This document shows, in pieces, positions 55,745 through 64,000 of a stretch of 64,000 nt of DNA (positions within the stretch are counted from its first letter, which is position 1; each line of letters begins with the position of its first letter). Source of the stretch: Bacillus tianshenii (GTDB lineage Bacteria > Bacillota > Bacilli > Bacillales > Bacillaceae_N). The notes under the pieces were generated by a model. The model had not been told where the DNA came from, ran no database searches, and was given only the letters and a program-made list of their open reading frames with translations. The position numbers and the translations under genes were made by a program. Location of the stretch: NCBI GenBank assembly GCA_020524525.2, contig CP129018.1, positions 1,430,115 through 1,494,114 on the forward strand, read 5' to 3'.

Positions 55745-56092
55745 TTAATCAAATGGTGTTTCGCTTATTTCCAGTGCAGCTGCCAGCTTTCCATCACCGC
55801 TGTGGCCTGCAAGTAATAACCGATCTTTCTCATCAACTTCCCAATGCGTTAAGCCTTCAGCGTAAACCCATCCACCGTTTAGCTTTAAGCCTACACGAAA
55901 TGGACCCTCTCCTGTAATTTTACCGTGACTATATGTAAGCTTAACGTTCCGAATAAACGCCCCTGCGCTAAACATCTTTTCGTTGAAAAAGTTTGCATAT
56001 GCACCGTTGGTCGTTTCTAAATGTATGTAAACTTCTTTGTTATTAAATGCATTAATCGCTTGTTGTACTTTATCTGCTTGTATCTTTTCCAA
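55745..56092 (-). CDS. yojF: YojF-family protein
   Basis: A 115-residue DUF1806 protein next to bshB2, as in B. subtilis yojFG. No catalytic motif recognised. GAYANFFNEKMFSAGAFIRN and LNGGWVYAEGLTHWEVD are typical. The start is TTG 56092 after AGGAGG. Genetic context suggests a bacillithiol-related role; unproven. Confidence 0.9.
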   Translation of the reverse strand: MEKIQADKVQQAINAFNNKEVYIHLETTNGAYANFFNEKMFSAGAFIRNVKLTYSHGKITGEGPFRVGLKLNGGWVYAEGLTHWEVDEKDRLLLAGHSGDGKLAAALEISETPFD

Positions 56093-56191
56093 AACCAGAA
56101 CCTCCTTTATCCGTCTATCAATATGACCTTATTATTAAGAATACTAAAACACATGCGTCTTTGTATAGCAGGATGCTTATAAGACGTTTTG

Positions 56192-56890
56192 TTAACGTTT
56201 TTTCGCAAATAAAACGTTAACTTTGTCTCCGCTTTTGATAAGGTCGAAGCCTACATAGCCATTTTTCAGTAACTGTTGTTGCTTCGTAATATCTTCCTGT
56301 CGCACTTCCACTACACTCGCTTCGTCTATTAAAATGGGTTGTTGTAAGTCCTGCATAAAAATATAACGCAGCGTGCCTTGATACTTTTCTTTTAATTCGA
56401 CAATGACTACATCATGTTTTAACGTATTTTTTACACTCGGTGTATTAAGTGGATGAACCGTTTCAAATACATAGCGGATGTTTTCCATTTTGTTTAACAT
56501 CTCAAGCAGTTCTTTTGCCATAAGTTGCTGAAGTCCATTCCCACGATATTCAGGATAAATGAGTACAATTTCTAAGTGTGCTGCCTGCATTAGCTGTTTG
56601 CTATCCAAACCCCAGTCATATCCTAGATTTTCCTCATCTAAACCAGGAAATAAGACCGCATGAAATCCAACACATTTTCCTTCTACGAATACACCAAGCG
56701 TAAGACCTCTTTCACCTAATACATTTAGAAGTTCTTGCTGTGATAGTGCATCACAATATTCTTTAATCGGCATTTCTGCGATGACTGTCTGTTGAAGTGT
56801 TTCAATTTCTTCTAAATGCTCGGTACCTAGCTTTCTCATCTCATAGAGGTGTGTTGTACCATCTATTTTCGTCAATGTCCCTGTTTTCAC
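56192..56890 (-). CDS. GNAT-family N-acetyltransferase
   Basis: A 232-residue acetyltransferase with the acetyl-CoA loop HLEIVLIYPEYRGNGLQQLM (about residues 100-119) and VGFHAVLFPGLDEE earlier. The C-terminal 50 residues are extra. It overlaps the upstream YkqA-type gene by four bases, so they are co-expressed. Substrate unknown. Confidence 0.85.
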   Translation of the reverse strand: MKTGTLTKIDGTTHLYEMRKLGTEHLEEIETLQQTVIAEMPIKEYCDALSQQELLNVLGERGLTLGVFVEGKCVGFHAVLFPGLDEENLGYDWGLDSKQLMQAAHLEIVLIYPEYRGNGLQQLMAKELLEMLNKMENIRYVFETVHPLNTPSVKNTLKHDVVIVELKEKYQGTLRYIFMQDLQQPILIDEASVVEVRQEDITKQQQLLKNGYVGFDLIKSGDKVNVLFAKKR

Positions 56891-57795
56891 TTTTTCACTT
56901 CCTTGCCAGCTACTGTTTCAATATATTCTGCTATACCTGTTACTTGAAATTCCTCAATAAAACGCTTCTGCACTTGCTGTATGTATCCTTCACTTAATAC
57001 ACCTGTTCCGCCGCGGAGAATTTCGCGCGCATAATGGAATGGAGGTGCTAATTCAGGCTGTTTTGGAATGACGAGAAAGGTAAGCACATCAATGAGCACC
57101 CCTTCAGAACACGTTAGCTGAACTACAGCAGGCCGGTAGCTTTGCGTATGGACACCCTCTCTTGTAAACAAGTAATCAATTGCTGCATACGGAAGTTCAT
57201 AAACAATCCCTTCTGCCGTGCCGCCATCTTCAACAAGGTCTGCACGTCCTCCATCTTGTACATGATAAGTAAATTGCAATGAATACCCTTCCAGTACACC
57301 TCTTCCTTTTACTCGTTGAAAGTAATGGTCAACTTTTGCAAGCTCGAAGCGTTCTTGATCCATACAGGAACCAAACGCAAAATAAGACAAAGGTTGCTCT
57401 TTCTTAAGCAGTTGATGCACCTTCCAATCCCCATATTTAATTTTATTTGTTTTCATCGTTTCATAGTTTGAATGCAGTACATACACGTTTGCTTCGTATA
57501 CGGCTGTATCTGTGTATACTTGTTGCAAATGCCTGTCATACAGATTATTCTCACCTTCATCTTTGTATCCTTCAAGTACATCAAGCTTCCTTAATTGCTC
57601 ATCTGTTACAGCATATAATTCCCCATATACTCGTTCTTCTTCTGATGAGAATAAGACAGGGTAATAATCATTTGTTTCATACATTTCTCCATATGTCCAA
57701 GCCTGTTCCGCAATTAATGTCGCATCTTTTAAAAGAAAATCATTCGGTTCATTTCTCCGAAGTGTGCCGTAGACAAATACGAAATGTTTGTTCAT
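56887..57795 (-). CDS. ykqA: Two-domain gamma-glutamylcyclotransferase-like protein (YkqA)
   Basis: Two GGCT-like folds in one chain. The first (residues 1-115) has FVYGTLRRNEPN and KLDVLEGY; the second (about 135-290) has YFAFGSCMDQERF and AEGIVYELP. B. subtilis YkqA has the same layout. The enzymes of this fold cleave gamma-glutamyl peptides to 5-oxoproline; the real substrate here is unknown. Coupled to the GNAT gene. Confidence 0.86.
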   Translation of the reverse strand: MNKHFVFVYGTLRRNEPNDFLLKDATLIAEQAWTYGEMYETNDYYPVLFSSEEERVYGELYAVTDEQLRKLDVLEGYKDEGENNLYDRHLQQVYTDTAVYEANVYVLHSNYETMKTNKIKYGDWKVHQLLKKEQPLSYFAFGSCMDQERFELAKVDHYFQRVKGRGVLEGYSLQFTYHVQDGGRADLVEDGGTAEGIVYELPYAAIDYLFTREGVHTQSYRPAVVQLTCSEGVLIDVLTFLVIPKQPELAPPFHYAREILRGGTGVLSEGYIQQVQKRFIEEFQVTGIAEYIETVAGKEVKK

Positions 57796-57886
57796 GGCAA
57801 TCCCTCCTGTTGATCCATTTAACGAGGATTATAACATGAGCAATGAAAAAGGATACAAACAATATCGTCTGTATCCTTACGACAAG

Positions 57887-58630
57887 TTATTTTTTTGATG
57901 GTCGAACGATAATTTCATTTACATTGACGTATTCCGGTTGTGTTACAGCATAAGCAACGGCTTTTGCGATATCTGTTGGCTCAAGAATTTTTCTGCCTTG
58001 ATTTTTATCTTTGAAGTTGTCAATGACGGTTTGGTCAGTAATATGATGTGTCAGCTCGGTATCAACTGCACCAGGAGAAATATTTGTTACGCGAATATTC
58101 GTGTTTGCCAGCTCTTTCTCTAAGCCCATTGAAATGGCGCGAACTGCGTATTTTGTAGCGCTGTACACAACACTAGATGGAAATACTTCATGTCCTGCCA
58201 CAGAAGAAATGTTCACAATGTGACCGCTGTCTTGCTTTAACATTGACGGTAAGGCAGCGTGGATCCCATAAAGAACACCTTTTACATTAACATCCACCAT
58301 TACATCCCACTCTTCTACTTTATCTTTCTCTAGGAAGGAGAGGAGCATGACACCTGCGTTGTTTACATAAATATCGATTTTTCCAAATTCATCTTTCGCC
58401 TGCTTGTACATGTTTTCAACATCTTCTCGGTCCCGTACATCTGTTTTCACTACAAGTACTTTTGCTGATGTTGTCTGCTCAATTTCTTTTTTCAATTCTT
58501 CTAAACGTTCCACACGCCGTGCAGCTAGGACAACATTTGCGCCTTGCTGTGCCAATTTTGTAGCTATTTCCTTACCGATCCCGCTGCTTGCACCAGTAAT
58601 AATCGCTGTTTGATCTTGTAAGTGACTCAT
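57887..58630 (-). CDS. SDR-family oxidoreductase
   Basis: Classical short-chain dehydrogenase of 247 residues with [18 protein letters not shown], the catalytic Ser in VNISSVAG, and YSATK. RRVER near residue 37 suggests NADP. YdfG-like. Substrate unknown. Single gene. Confidence 0.9.
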   Translation of the reverse strand: MSHLQDQTAIITGASSGIGKEIATKLAQQGANVVLAARRVERLEELKKEIEQTTSAKVLVVKTDVRDREDVENMYKQAKDEFGKIDIYVNNAGVMLLSFLEKDKVEEWDVMVDVNVKGVLYGIHAALPSMLKQDSGHIVNISSVAGHEVFPSSVVYSATKYAVRAISMGLEKELANTNIRVTNISPGAVDTELTHHITDQTVIDNFKDKNQGRKILEPTDIAKAVAYAVTQPEYVNVNEIIVRPSKK

Positions 58631-58694
58631 ATGAAAACCTCCAATATGTTTAATGGCCTTTTATTAATTTACCCGCTCACTTGCTTATTCAACC

Positions 58695-59741
58695 TTAAGA
58701 TTTCATCCCCATATTCGGTGTGAGCCAATCTGTTGGAATCGAGCCTTTAATTCGCTTGAGATAAATGTTTTCACCGCTTACCCAACGTTCAAAATCAATC
58801 TTCACATTCATTGCATTAACGCCAAGCGCAAACCACATTTGTTGCGCCATCGGAAAATAGCTTGTTGTATGAATTGTACCGTCCCAGTTTCCAAATTCCG
58901 TTGCAGCAATAGCGTGTTTGGTATGGTTCATAATTTTAAAAGCTTCTTCTGCTGTGTGCCTTGAAAAATCAATCTTTTCAAGCTCTGCCATACGCCTTTT
59001 CGACTCAACAAGATGGTAGCGGTTCTCATCAGGCATGAGTTCAAAATGATTCGTACATAGACCGCCTTCCCGTACTTTAACACCGCGTGGCGAACCCTCT
59101 ACAATTGCATGCTTTCCGCTTGCATCAAACAGGGTGTACATAAATGAATGCCGATGCGGCAAACGTTGTAATGTTTCTACCGCTTCATCTACATCTGCAC
59201 ACGTGTCAAGAACAATGCGAGAAAGAATACAGCATATGAAACCAGGCTCTGCTCGTCGGCGGTTCACAAAGTTATAGCTCATGACTAATCCTTTCTCATT
59301 CATGCCGTCAATTCTGCCAATCATCCGCTGTGTCGGGCCAATTGAAGCATAACCGCTTTCTGGTTGCCATAGCAGCAATCTTCCCTCATATGTCTTCGGA
59401 TGATAATCATAATTTCGAATATAATACTTATCACCGATAACGACCGTACACCCAGAACGCTTCCAATCCATTTGAAAGCCGCTATATTCATGAACTGTTT
59501 CATCTAACGACCAGCCAAGACCCTCTGCCAAGCCTCGCAATTCTTCCCACAACCCTGGCGCAAATTGCTGATACAGCTCATATACTTGTTCAGTTTCTGC
59601 CGTATACCGGCGCATTGATTGCTTACGCCGCTTGCGGTGATTTTCATAGAGTGGTGATTGCTTTTGGAGACGTCCTTGGAGAAGACCGAGCTCATAATAG
59701 GAGCCGCGGCCTTGCAGAACGTCAAGATAAATCGCACTCAT
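58695..59741 (-). CDS. C45-family autoproteolytic acyltransferase/hydrolase
   Basis: Ntn-hydrolase of the acyl-CoA:6-aminopenicillanic acid acyltransferase-like family. The N-terminal segment GRGSYYELGLLQG and the Cys nucleophile in SGCTVVIGDKYYIRNYD (about residue 100) are typical; cleavage before this Cys would free its amino group. GLCTNHFEL later is also conserved. Substrate unknown. Runs co-directionally after a PatB-type gene with a 16-base gap, so likely an operon. Confidence 0.85.
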   Translation of the reverse strand: MSAIYLDVLQGRGSYYELGLLQGRLQKQSPLYENHRKRRKQSMRRYTAETEQVYELYQQFAPGLWEELRGLAEGLGWSLDETVHEYSGFQMDWKRSGCTVVIGDKYYIRNYDYHPKTYEGRLLLWQPESGYASIGPTQRMIGRIDGMNEKGLVMSYNFVNRRRAEPGFICCILSRIVLDTCADVDEAVETLQRLPHRHSFMYTLFDASGKHAIVEGSPRGVKVREGGLCTNHFELMPDENRYHLVESKRRMAELEKIDFSRHTAEEAFKIMNHTKHAIAATEFGNWDGTIHTTSYFPMAQQMWFALGVNAMNVKIDFERWVSGENIYLKRIKGSIPTDWLTPNMGMKS

Positions 59742-59757
59742 GTTGTCTCCTCACTCA

Positions 59758-60930
59758 TCAACTTCTCACGCTTTTGACAAACATTTTCAAACGGTCTAAA
59801 CCATCTAACACATGTTGTTTCGGTGTTGCCACGTTCATACGTACGAACCCTTTGCCTGTTTCCCCAAATGTGTACCCTTGATTCAAGGCAAGCTTTCCTT
59901 CGGTAATTAACTGTTTTTCTAACTGTTTATAATCAAGACCAAGGCTGCGGCAGTCAATCCAAATAAGGTATGTGCCTTCTGGCTTTATCACTTGAAGTTC
60001 AGGTAATTGCTCCTGCACAAAATCAACAACTGTTTTAACGTTTTCCTCTACATATTTTAATAAATGATCTAGCCATTGTTCACCATATTGGTAAGCTGCT
60101 TCCATCCCAACTAAGCCAAATGTGTTAAGATGGAACATCCCTTGTTTCACTTTCTGATCATTCACCTTTTTACGAATTTGTTCATTTTCAATAATCATAT
60201 AAGAAGCTTGAAGACCAGCTAAGTTGAATGTTTTACTAGGTGCCATACACGTAACTGTAATCTCCGCAAATTCTTTTGAGATAGAGGCAAACGGGATATG
60301 CTTGTGCCCATCAAAAATCAAATCACCATGAATTTCATCGGAAACGATGATGATGTTGTGCTTGACGCAAATATCACCAAGACGCTTCAATTCCTCTTTC
60401 GTCCAAACACGTCCCACTGGGTTATGCGGGTTACATAAAATCAGCATCTTTGTTTCTTCATCAATTATGCTTTCTAACTGTTCGAAGTCCATTTCGTAAC
60501 GCCCATTCTTTTCTTTTAACGTATTTAATGATAGTTGACGGTCATTCTTTTCCACCATCTTAAAAAAAGGAAAATAAACTGGTGGCTGAATGATAATTTT
60601 ATCTCCCGGCTCAGTTAAAGCATTAATTAAAATACTAATTGCAGGCACAACTCCTGCACTAAAGGAAAGCCACTCCCTCTCAATATTCCAGTTATGACGA
60701 TTCAACAGCCAATTTATAATGGACTCATAGGTTGAATCAGGGACATGCGGATAACCATATATTCCGTGCTGTGCTTTTTCAATAAGTGCTTTTTGTACGG
60801 CTTCTGGCACTTGGAAGTCCATATCAGCAACCCACATTGGATGAAGTTCTTTTCCTCCAAAGATTGCAGAGGCACCATCCCATTTTGCAGAATCTGTATT
60901 CCAACGATTATGTATTTGTTCAAAATTCAT
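59758..60930 (-). CDS. patB: PatB/MalY-type PLP-dependent C-S lyase
   Basis: Fold-type I PLP enzyme of 390 residues. HPMWVADMDFQVPEAV and YGYPHVPDSTYESI are PatB hallmarks, the PLP-Lys lies in MAPSKTFNLAGLQ, and CNPHNPVGRVW is present. PatB enzymes cleave cystathionine or related C-S bonds, sometimes acting as transaminase. The start follows GGAGGATATGCG. Followed by the C45 hydrolase. Confidence 0.88.
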   Translation of the reverse strand: MNFEQIHNRWNTDSAKWDGASAIFGGKELHPMWVADMDFQVPEAVQKALIEKAQHGIYGYPHVPDSTYESIINWLLNRHNWNIEREWLSFSAGVVPAISILINALTEPGDKIIIQPPVYFPFFKMVEKNDRQLSLNTLKEKNGRYEMDFEQLESIIDEETKMLILCNPHNPVGRVWTKEELKRLGDICVKHNIIIVSDEIHGDLIFDGHKHIPFASISKEFAEITVTCMAPSKTFNLAGLQASYMIIENEQIRKKVNDQKVKQGMFHLNTFGLVGMEAAYQYGEQWLDHLLKYVEENVKTVVDFVQEQLPELQVIKPEGTYLIWIDCRSLGLDYKQLEKQLITEGKLALNQGYTFGETGKGFVRMNVATPKQHVLDGLDRLKMFVKSVRS

Positions 60931-61059
60931 CGCATATCCTCCTTTTCGAAGCTTCTTCTACTGTTAGTATAGAACAGGCCAGACAAATGCAAAAATATTT
61001 CGCTTTGCTTTTCGTTTTTTTCTCCACGTATTATAATCTTAACGATAAGGAGGATTCTA

Positions 61060-61965
61060 ATGCGAAAAACTGAAATCTACATACTCGGCGGGTTTCTCGG
61101 CAGCGGGAAGACGTCATTACTGACTCAACTGCTGCAGCATGAAAAGGAATTAAACCGACATGTTGCTGTTGTGATGAATGAAATTGGAGAAATTTCTGTT
61201 GATTCAAACGCAGTTTCAGAAGAAACACCATTGAAGGAATTATTAAATGGCTGTGTTTGCTGCTCACTTTCCGGACAATTTGAAGCACAGCTTGCAGATT
61301 TACTCTCAAGTTACAACCTAGATGCTGTCTATATTGAAACAACAGGCGCCGCGCATCCAATGGAAGTATACGATGCATGCCTATCACCGATTTTTGCAAA
61401 TAAAATTGAAATGAAAGGCATTTATTCGATTGTTGATCTAAACCGTTGGAAGCACCAAGAACAGATGAGCATCCAAATGCGCAGACTTATGCATGAACAA
61501 ATCAAACATGCGGATGTATTACTATTAAATAAAATGGATACGGTAAACGAACAGGAGCAAGGAAGTCTTCTTTATCAAATTCAATCGTTAAACCCAAAAG
61601 CGAAAACTTTTTTCACAACGTTCGCAAAGGTGAACCCAGAACAGTTAAAACAATCACCACTAACAGAAAAAGAAGCACACGAACAAGCCCCACATTTGCA
61701 TATTAAGTCATTTGTTTATACGTTTTCCTCCGCAATTAACCGGACTGCCTTTGAAGATTTTCTACGGACGATGCCTGATACCGTCTATCGTGTAAAAGGT
61801 TATGTCAAATTTACGGATGCTGAAAACATTTATTCGTTCCAATATTCCTACGGGGTGCCAATGCTCATGCCAGACCTCATGAAGATGCCCTTAACCCTCG
61901 TATTTATTGGGGAAGAACTTGATCGAGAAAAGCTCACACAACAACTGCAACAGCTAGAAGCATAA
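61060..61965 (+). CDS. CobW/P47K-family metal-chaperone GTPase
   Basis: P-loop GTPase for metal (zinc or cobalt) insertion. Walker A GGFLGSGKTSLL at residues 10-21, the metal-binding GCVCC (CxCC) motif near residue 65, and LLLNKMDTV for guanine binding. The short CobW-C domain occupies the last 90 residues. At 301 residues it is shorter than B. subtilis YciC. No convincing Zur box was seen upstream. Monocistronic. Confidence 0.9.
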   Translation: MRKTEIYILGGFLGSGKTSLLTQLLQHEKELNRHVAVVMNEIGEISVDSNAVSEETPLKELLNGCVCCSLSGQFEAQLADLLSSYNLDAVYIETTGAAHPMEVYDACLSPIFANKIEMKGIYSIVDLNRWKHQEQMSIQMRRLMHEQIKHADVLLLNKMDTVNEQEQGSLLYQIQSLNPKAKTFFTTFAKVNPEQLKQSPLTEKEAHEQAPHLHIKSFVYTFSSAINRTAFEDFLRTMPDTVYRVKGYVKFTDAENIYSFQYSYGVPMLMPDLMKMPLTLVFIGEELDREKLTQQLQQLEA

Positions 61966-61995
61966 GAAAATCCGCCTTAAATGGCGGATTTTCTT
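61964..61995. terminator. Bidirectional terminator between CobW and helicase genes
   Basis: AAGAAAATCCGCC-TTAAAT-GGCGGATTTTCTT is a perfect 13-bp stem-loop. Confidence 0.92.
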
Positions 61996-61996
61996 A

Positions 61997-64000
61997 TTAC
62001 TGCTCAAATGCTTCCTTTAAGAACCTTGATATTTCTAGCTGTTTTGTTCGAAAGTACTTCGGTGAGGAAATATAAAGCTCTTCCATCGCGCGGGTAATGC
62101 TAACATACATTAACCGGCGTTCCTCTTCCACTGATTCATTAACCTGCTCTTCGCTGCTAGCCTTTTCCGTTGGCCTGTCCTCTGCTGCTTCAAGTGATGA
62201 ACTGTGCGGCAAGATTTGTTCACTTGCACCAATTAAATAAACAACTGGAAATTCTAATCCTTTTGCCCCGTGAATTGTCATGAGAGAGACTGCATCTGGG
62301 TTTTCTTGTTTGCGCAGGTTTTCCATTTCATAATGCTTTTCGATAATTTTTTCAACAAAGGCAATATATTTGCGCAAATCTTTGAAATGGCTGGCTGATT
62401 CACTTAATTCATCTAATGTTTCTTGAATAATATCTTTATGAAGTGTAAATGTTTGACGTTTGTTATCTTGTAAATAAGCTTCATATTGCCCTGTACCAGA
62501 ACGAATTTCTTTAATCGCTTCCAATGCTGTCTTCTCTTTTAATGTCTCAATCATTTTAATCCGTTCCTCAAGCTGTTTCTTTTGAAAGGCTTTTAGCTGT
62601 GGTAAATCTCGTAAATAATGCAGGGCAGGCTTTCGGTCACCAGTAAGTTCTCCTTCTAACAATTTATTTCGGATAAAATCCAGTGTCCGATCACGGTTTA
62701 AATAAAGCGTCGGACAAATCCCCATCACTGCTTCTAAATTATTAGGATTCAAACTAAGCCTTAAATAATCAAGTACTGGCCTTACCAAACCTTGTTCATA
62801 GAATAAATCTTTATTGCTGTGCAATACGAAAGGGATTTCCTTCCACACTAATTGGTCGACAATCGCCCGGCTTACAGCATGGGTTCTGTACAGTACGGCT
62901 ATGTCACGAAATTCCCGTTTGCCATCATTCACATCAGCTACAATTCTTTCAATAACAGCTGTTGCTTCTTCTGTCGTAGTAACCGGGTTTGCATAGGATG
63001 GCTGTAAGCCTTTTGTATGTGATGCATTCAACTTCTTCTCATGGCGTTCGCGATTATATTGAATCACTTCATTCCCTAAACCGACAATATAAGGGTTAGA
63101 GCGATAATTAATATCCAGTGTTACAATTTCCGTGTGAGGAAAAATGGATGGAAACTCTAAAATAATTTTATGATTTGAACCACGAAATTGATAGATTGTT
63201 TGGTCGTCATCCCCAACAACCATTAAGTTATTTCGAGGCTCGGCAATCATTTTTAACACTTCATATTGTGCTAGATTTGTATCTTGAAATTCATCAATAA
63301 GAATATATTGAAAACGTTCCTGAAGCCTTGTTCGCAGTTCGTCATCTTCTGTCAGCAAATCGTATGTAAAATATAAAATGTCATCAAAATCCATATAATG
63401 ATGTTCAATCTTAAATTCGTCATATGATGTATAAATCGCTTTGACCTCTTTTTCAACAGGTGTCGTTGCTTGTAATTTCTGCGGCGGGATAAGCATGTTT
63501 TTATAATAAGAGAACTGAGAAAGAAGTGTTTCAGGGTCATACTCATCTTTAAGACCCATCTCTTTTAAAATCTTTTTAATAATAATTTGTTTATGACGTT
63601 CATTTGATAATATTTTCTGATCGTAGCCCTTGCTTTTTAAAATACGGAGAAAAACAGAATGAAACGTCCCAACCATCATATGTCGCAGCATCGGTTGTGT
63701 AATTCCAGGAATTCTCGTAATACGGTCTTTCATTTCCCCGGCAGCTTTTCGTGTAAAGGTTAAGAGTAATATGTTTTCAGCACGAATTTCTTTCACTGAA
63801 AGCATATAACCAACCCGTGAGGTAAGAACCGAGGTTTTTCCGCTCCCAGCACCTGCAAGCGTCAGCAATGGGCCTTCTGTATGTCGAACCGCTTTCAGTT
63901 GGTTTTCATTCAAGCAAATACCTTTTTGCTCTAGCATGCGAAAATAGAATGCATCGTTATCTGAAGGTGAGACAAGCTCCACAGTTGTTTTGCGATTTGT
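61997..64000 (-). CDS. UvrD/Rep-family helicase (YjcD-like), N-terminus cut by window edge
   Basis: Superfamily 1A 3'-5' helicase. Walker A LAGAGSGKTSVL, motif Ia TFTRKAAGEM, Walker B LIDEFQDTN, VVGDDDQTIYQFRG, NYRSNP, TIHGAKGLEF and ISITRAMEEL-like VSITRAMEELY are present in order. The first in-frame GTG is at 63982, but the frame stays open to the window edge, and B. subtilis YjcD is about 100 residues longer, so the start probably lies outside. Role in DNA repair inferred. Confidence 0.92.
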   Translation of the reverse strand, partial: TNRKTTVELVSPSDNDAFYFRMLEQKGICLNENQLKAVRHTEGPLLTLAGAGSGKTSVLTSRVGYMLSVKEIRAENILLLTFTRKAAGEMKDRITRIPGITQPMLRHMMVGTFHSVFLRILKSKGYDQKILSNERHKQIIIKKILKEMGLKDEYDPETLLSQFSYYKNMLIPPQKLQATTPVEKEVKAIYTSYDEFKIEHHYMDFDDILYFTYDLLTEDDELRTRLQERFQYILIDEFQDTNLAQYEVLKMIAEPRNNLMVVGDDDQTIYQFRGSNHKIILEFPSIFPHTEIVTLDINYRSNPYIVGLGNEVIQYNRERHEKKLNASHTKGLQPSYANPVTTTEEATAVIERIVADVNDGKREFRDIAVLYRTHAVSRAIVDQLVWKEIPFVLHSNKDLFYEQGLVRPVLDYLRLSLNPNNLEAVMGICPTLYLNRDRTLDFIRNKLLEGELTGDRKPALHYLRDLPQLKAFQKKQLEERIKMIETLKEKTALEAIKEIRSGTGQYEAYLQDNKRQTFTLHKDIIQETLDELSESASHFKDLRKYIAFVEKIIEKHYEMENLRKQENPDAVSLMTIHGAKGLEFPVVYLIGASEQILPHSSSLEAAEDRPTEKASSEEQVNESVEEERRLMYVSITRAMEELYISSPKYFRTKQLEISRFLKEAFEQ

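Noticed and set aside
61000-61059. Possible Zur box before the CobW-family gene
   Set aside because: The imperfect palindrome around CGTATTATAATCTTAACG is too far from the Zur consensus to support the call.

Overview
The window is chromosomal DNA of a low-GC Firmicute, almost certainly a member of the Bacillaceae. This rests on the gene content: B. subtilis-type yceC-I (Ter), yojFG, ykqA, ykpA and ydjO homologues, HemAT, a CYP152 P450 and BioW. It also rests on strong AGGAGG-type ribosome sites and frequent GTG/TTG starts. I found no rRNA, tRNA, CRISPR or prophage. The only mobile element is one IS30-family copy with a frameshifted transposase.

Layout. 1-4.7 kb: the end of a chemoreceptor, a secreted CAP-domain protein, the IS30 element and an iron-sulfur repair protein (Ric). 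4.7-12.5 kb: a nearly complete molybdenum cofactor locus (moeA-mobB-moaE-moaD-mobA-moaA, divergent moaC, and moeB-moaB-modA-modB). 12.6-15.1 kb: an encapsulin iron-storage compartment of the IMEF type. It has a shell protein, a ferritin-like IMEF cargo with a C-terminal loading peptide, and a 2Fe-2S ferredoxin with the same peptide at its N-terminus. A Fur-box array lies between the ferredoxin and an unrecognised 154-residue protein. 15.3-25 kb: a fatty-acid peroxygenase P450, a globin-coupled chemoreceptor with a zinc-binding tail, aminopeptidase, kinase-like protein, a DUF294/exonuclease pair, patatin and SDR. 25.1-29.3 kb: alanine dehydrogenase plus an NhaC-type transporter behind a textbook sigma-54 promoter, with the sigma-54 activator upstream.

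29.4-34.6 kb: a thioredoxin-reductase-like flavoprotein, DUF421 and YdjO proteins, a ferritin-like protein, and a BirA-type operator driving a small membrane protein, bioW and bioF. 34.7-38 kb: a [NiFe]-hydrogenase operon (cytochrome b5-like protein, small subunit, large subunit, maturation protease). Its small subunit has Asn in place of one proximal-cluster cysteine. 38-44.8 kb: SIMPL protein, MFS transporter, U32 peptidase-family enzyme and an ABC-F ATPase. 44.8-55 kb: a ten-gene Ter stress operon (three TerD, TerC, CitE-like, PRTase, StiP-like, HAD, YceG, TelA) preceded by a perfect ECF-sigma promoter. 55-64 kb: bacillithiol deacetylase with YojF, small-metabolite enzymes, a CobW GTPase and a UvrD-type helicase running off the right edge.

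Iron and redox handling recur (encapsulin, Ric, ferritin-like protein, hydrogenase, Moco). The loci I consider most worth study are the encapsulin cluster, the atypical hydrogenase and the Ter operon with its embedded biosynthetic module.
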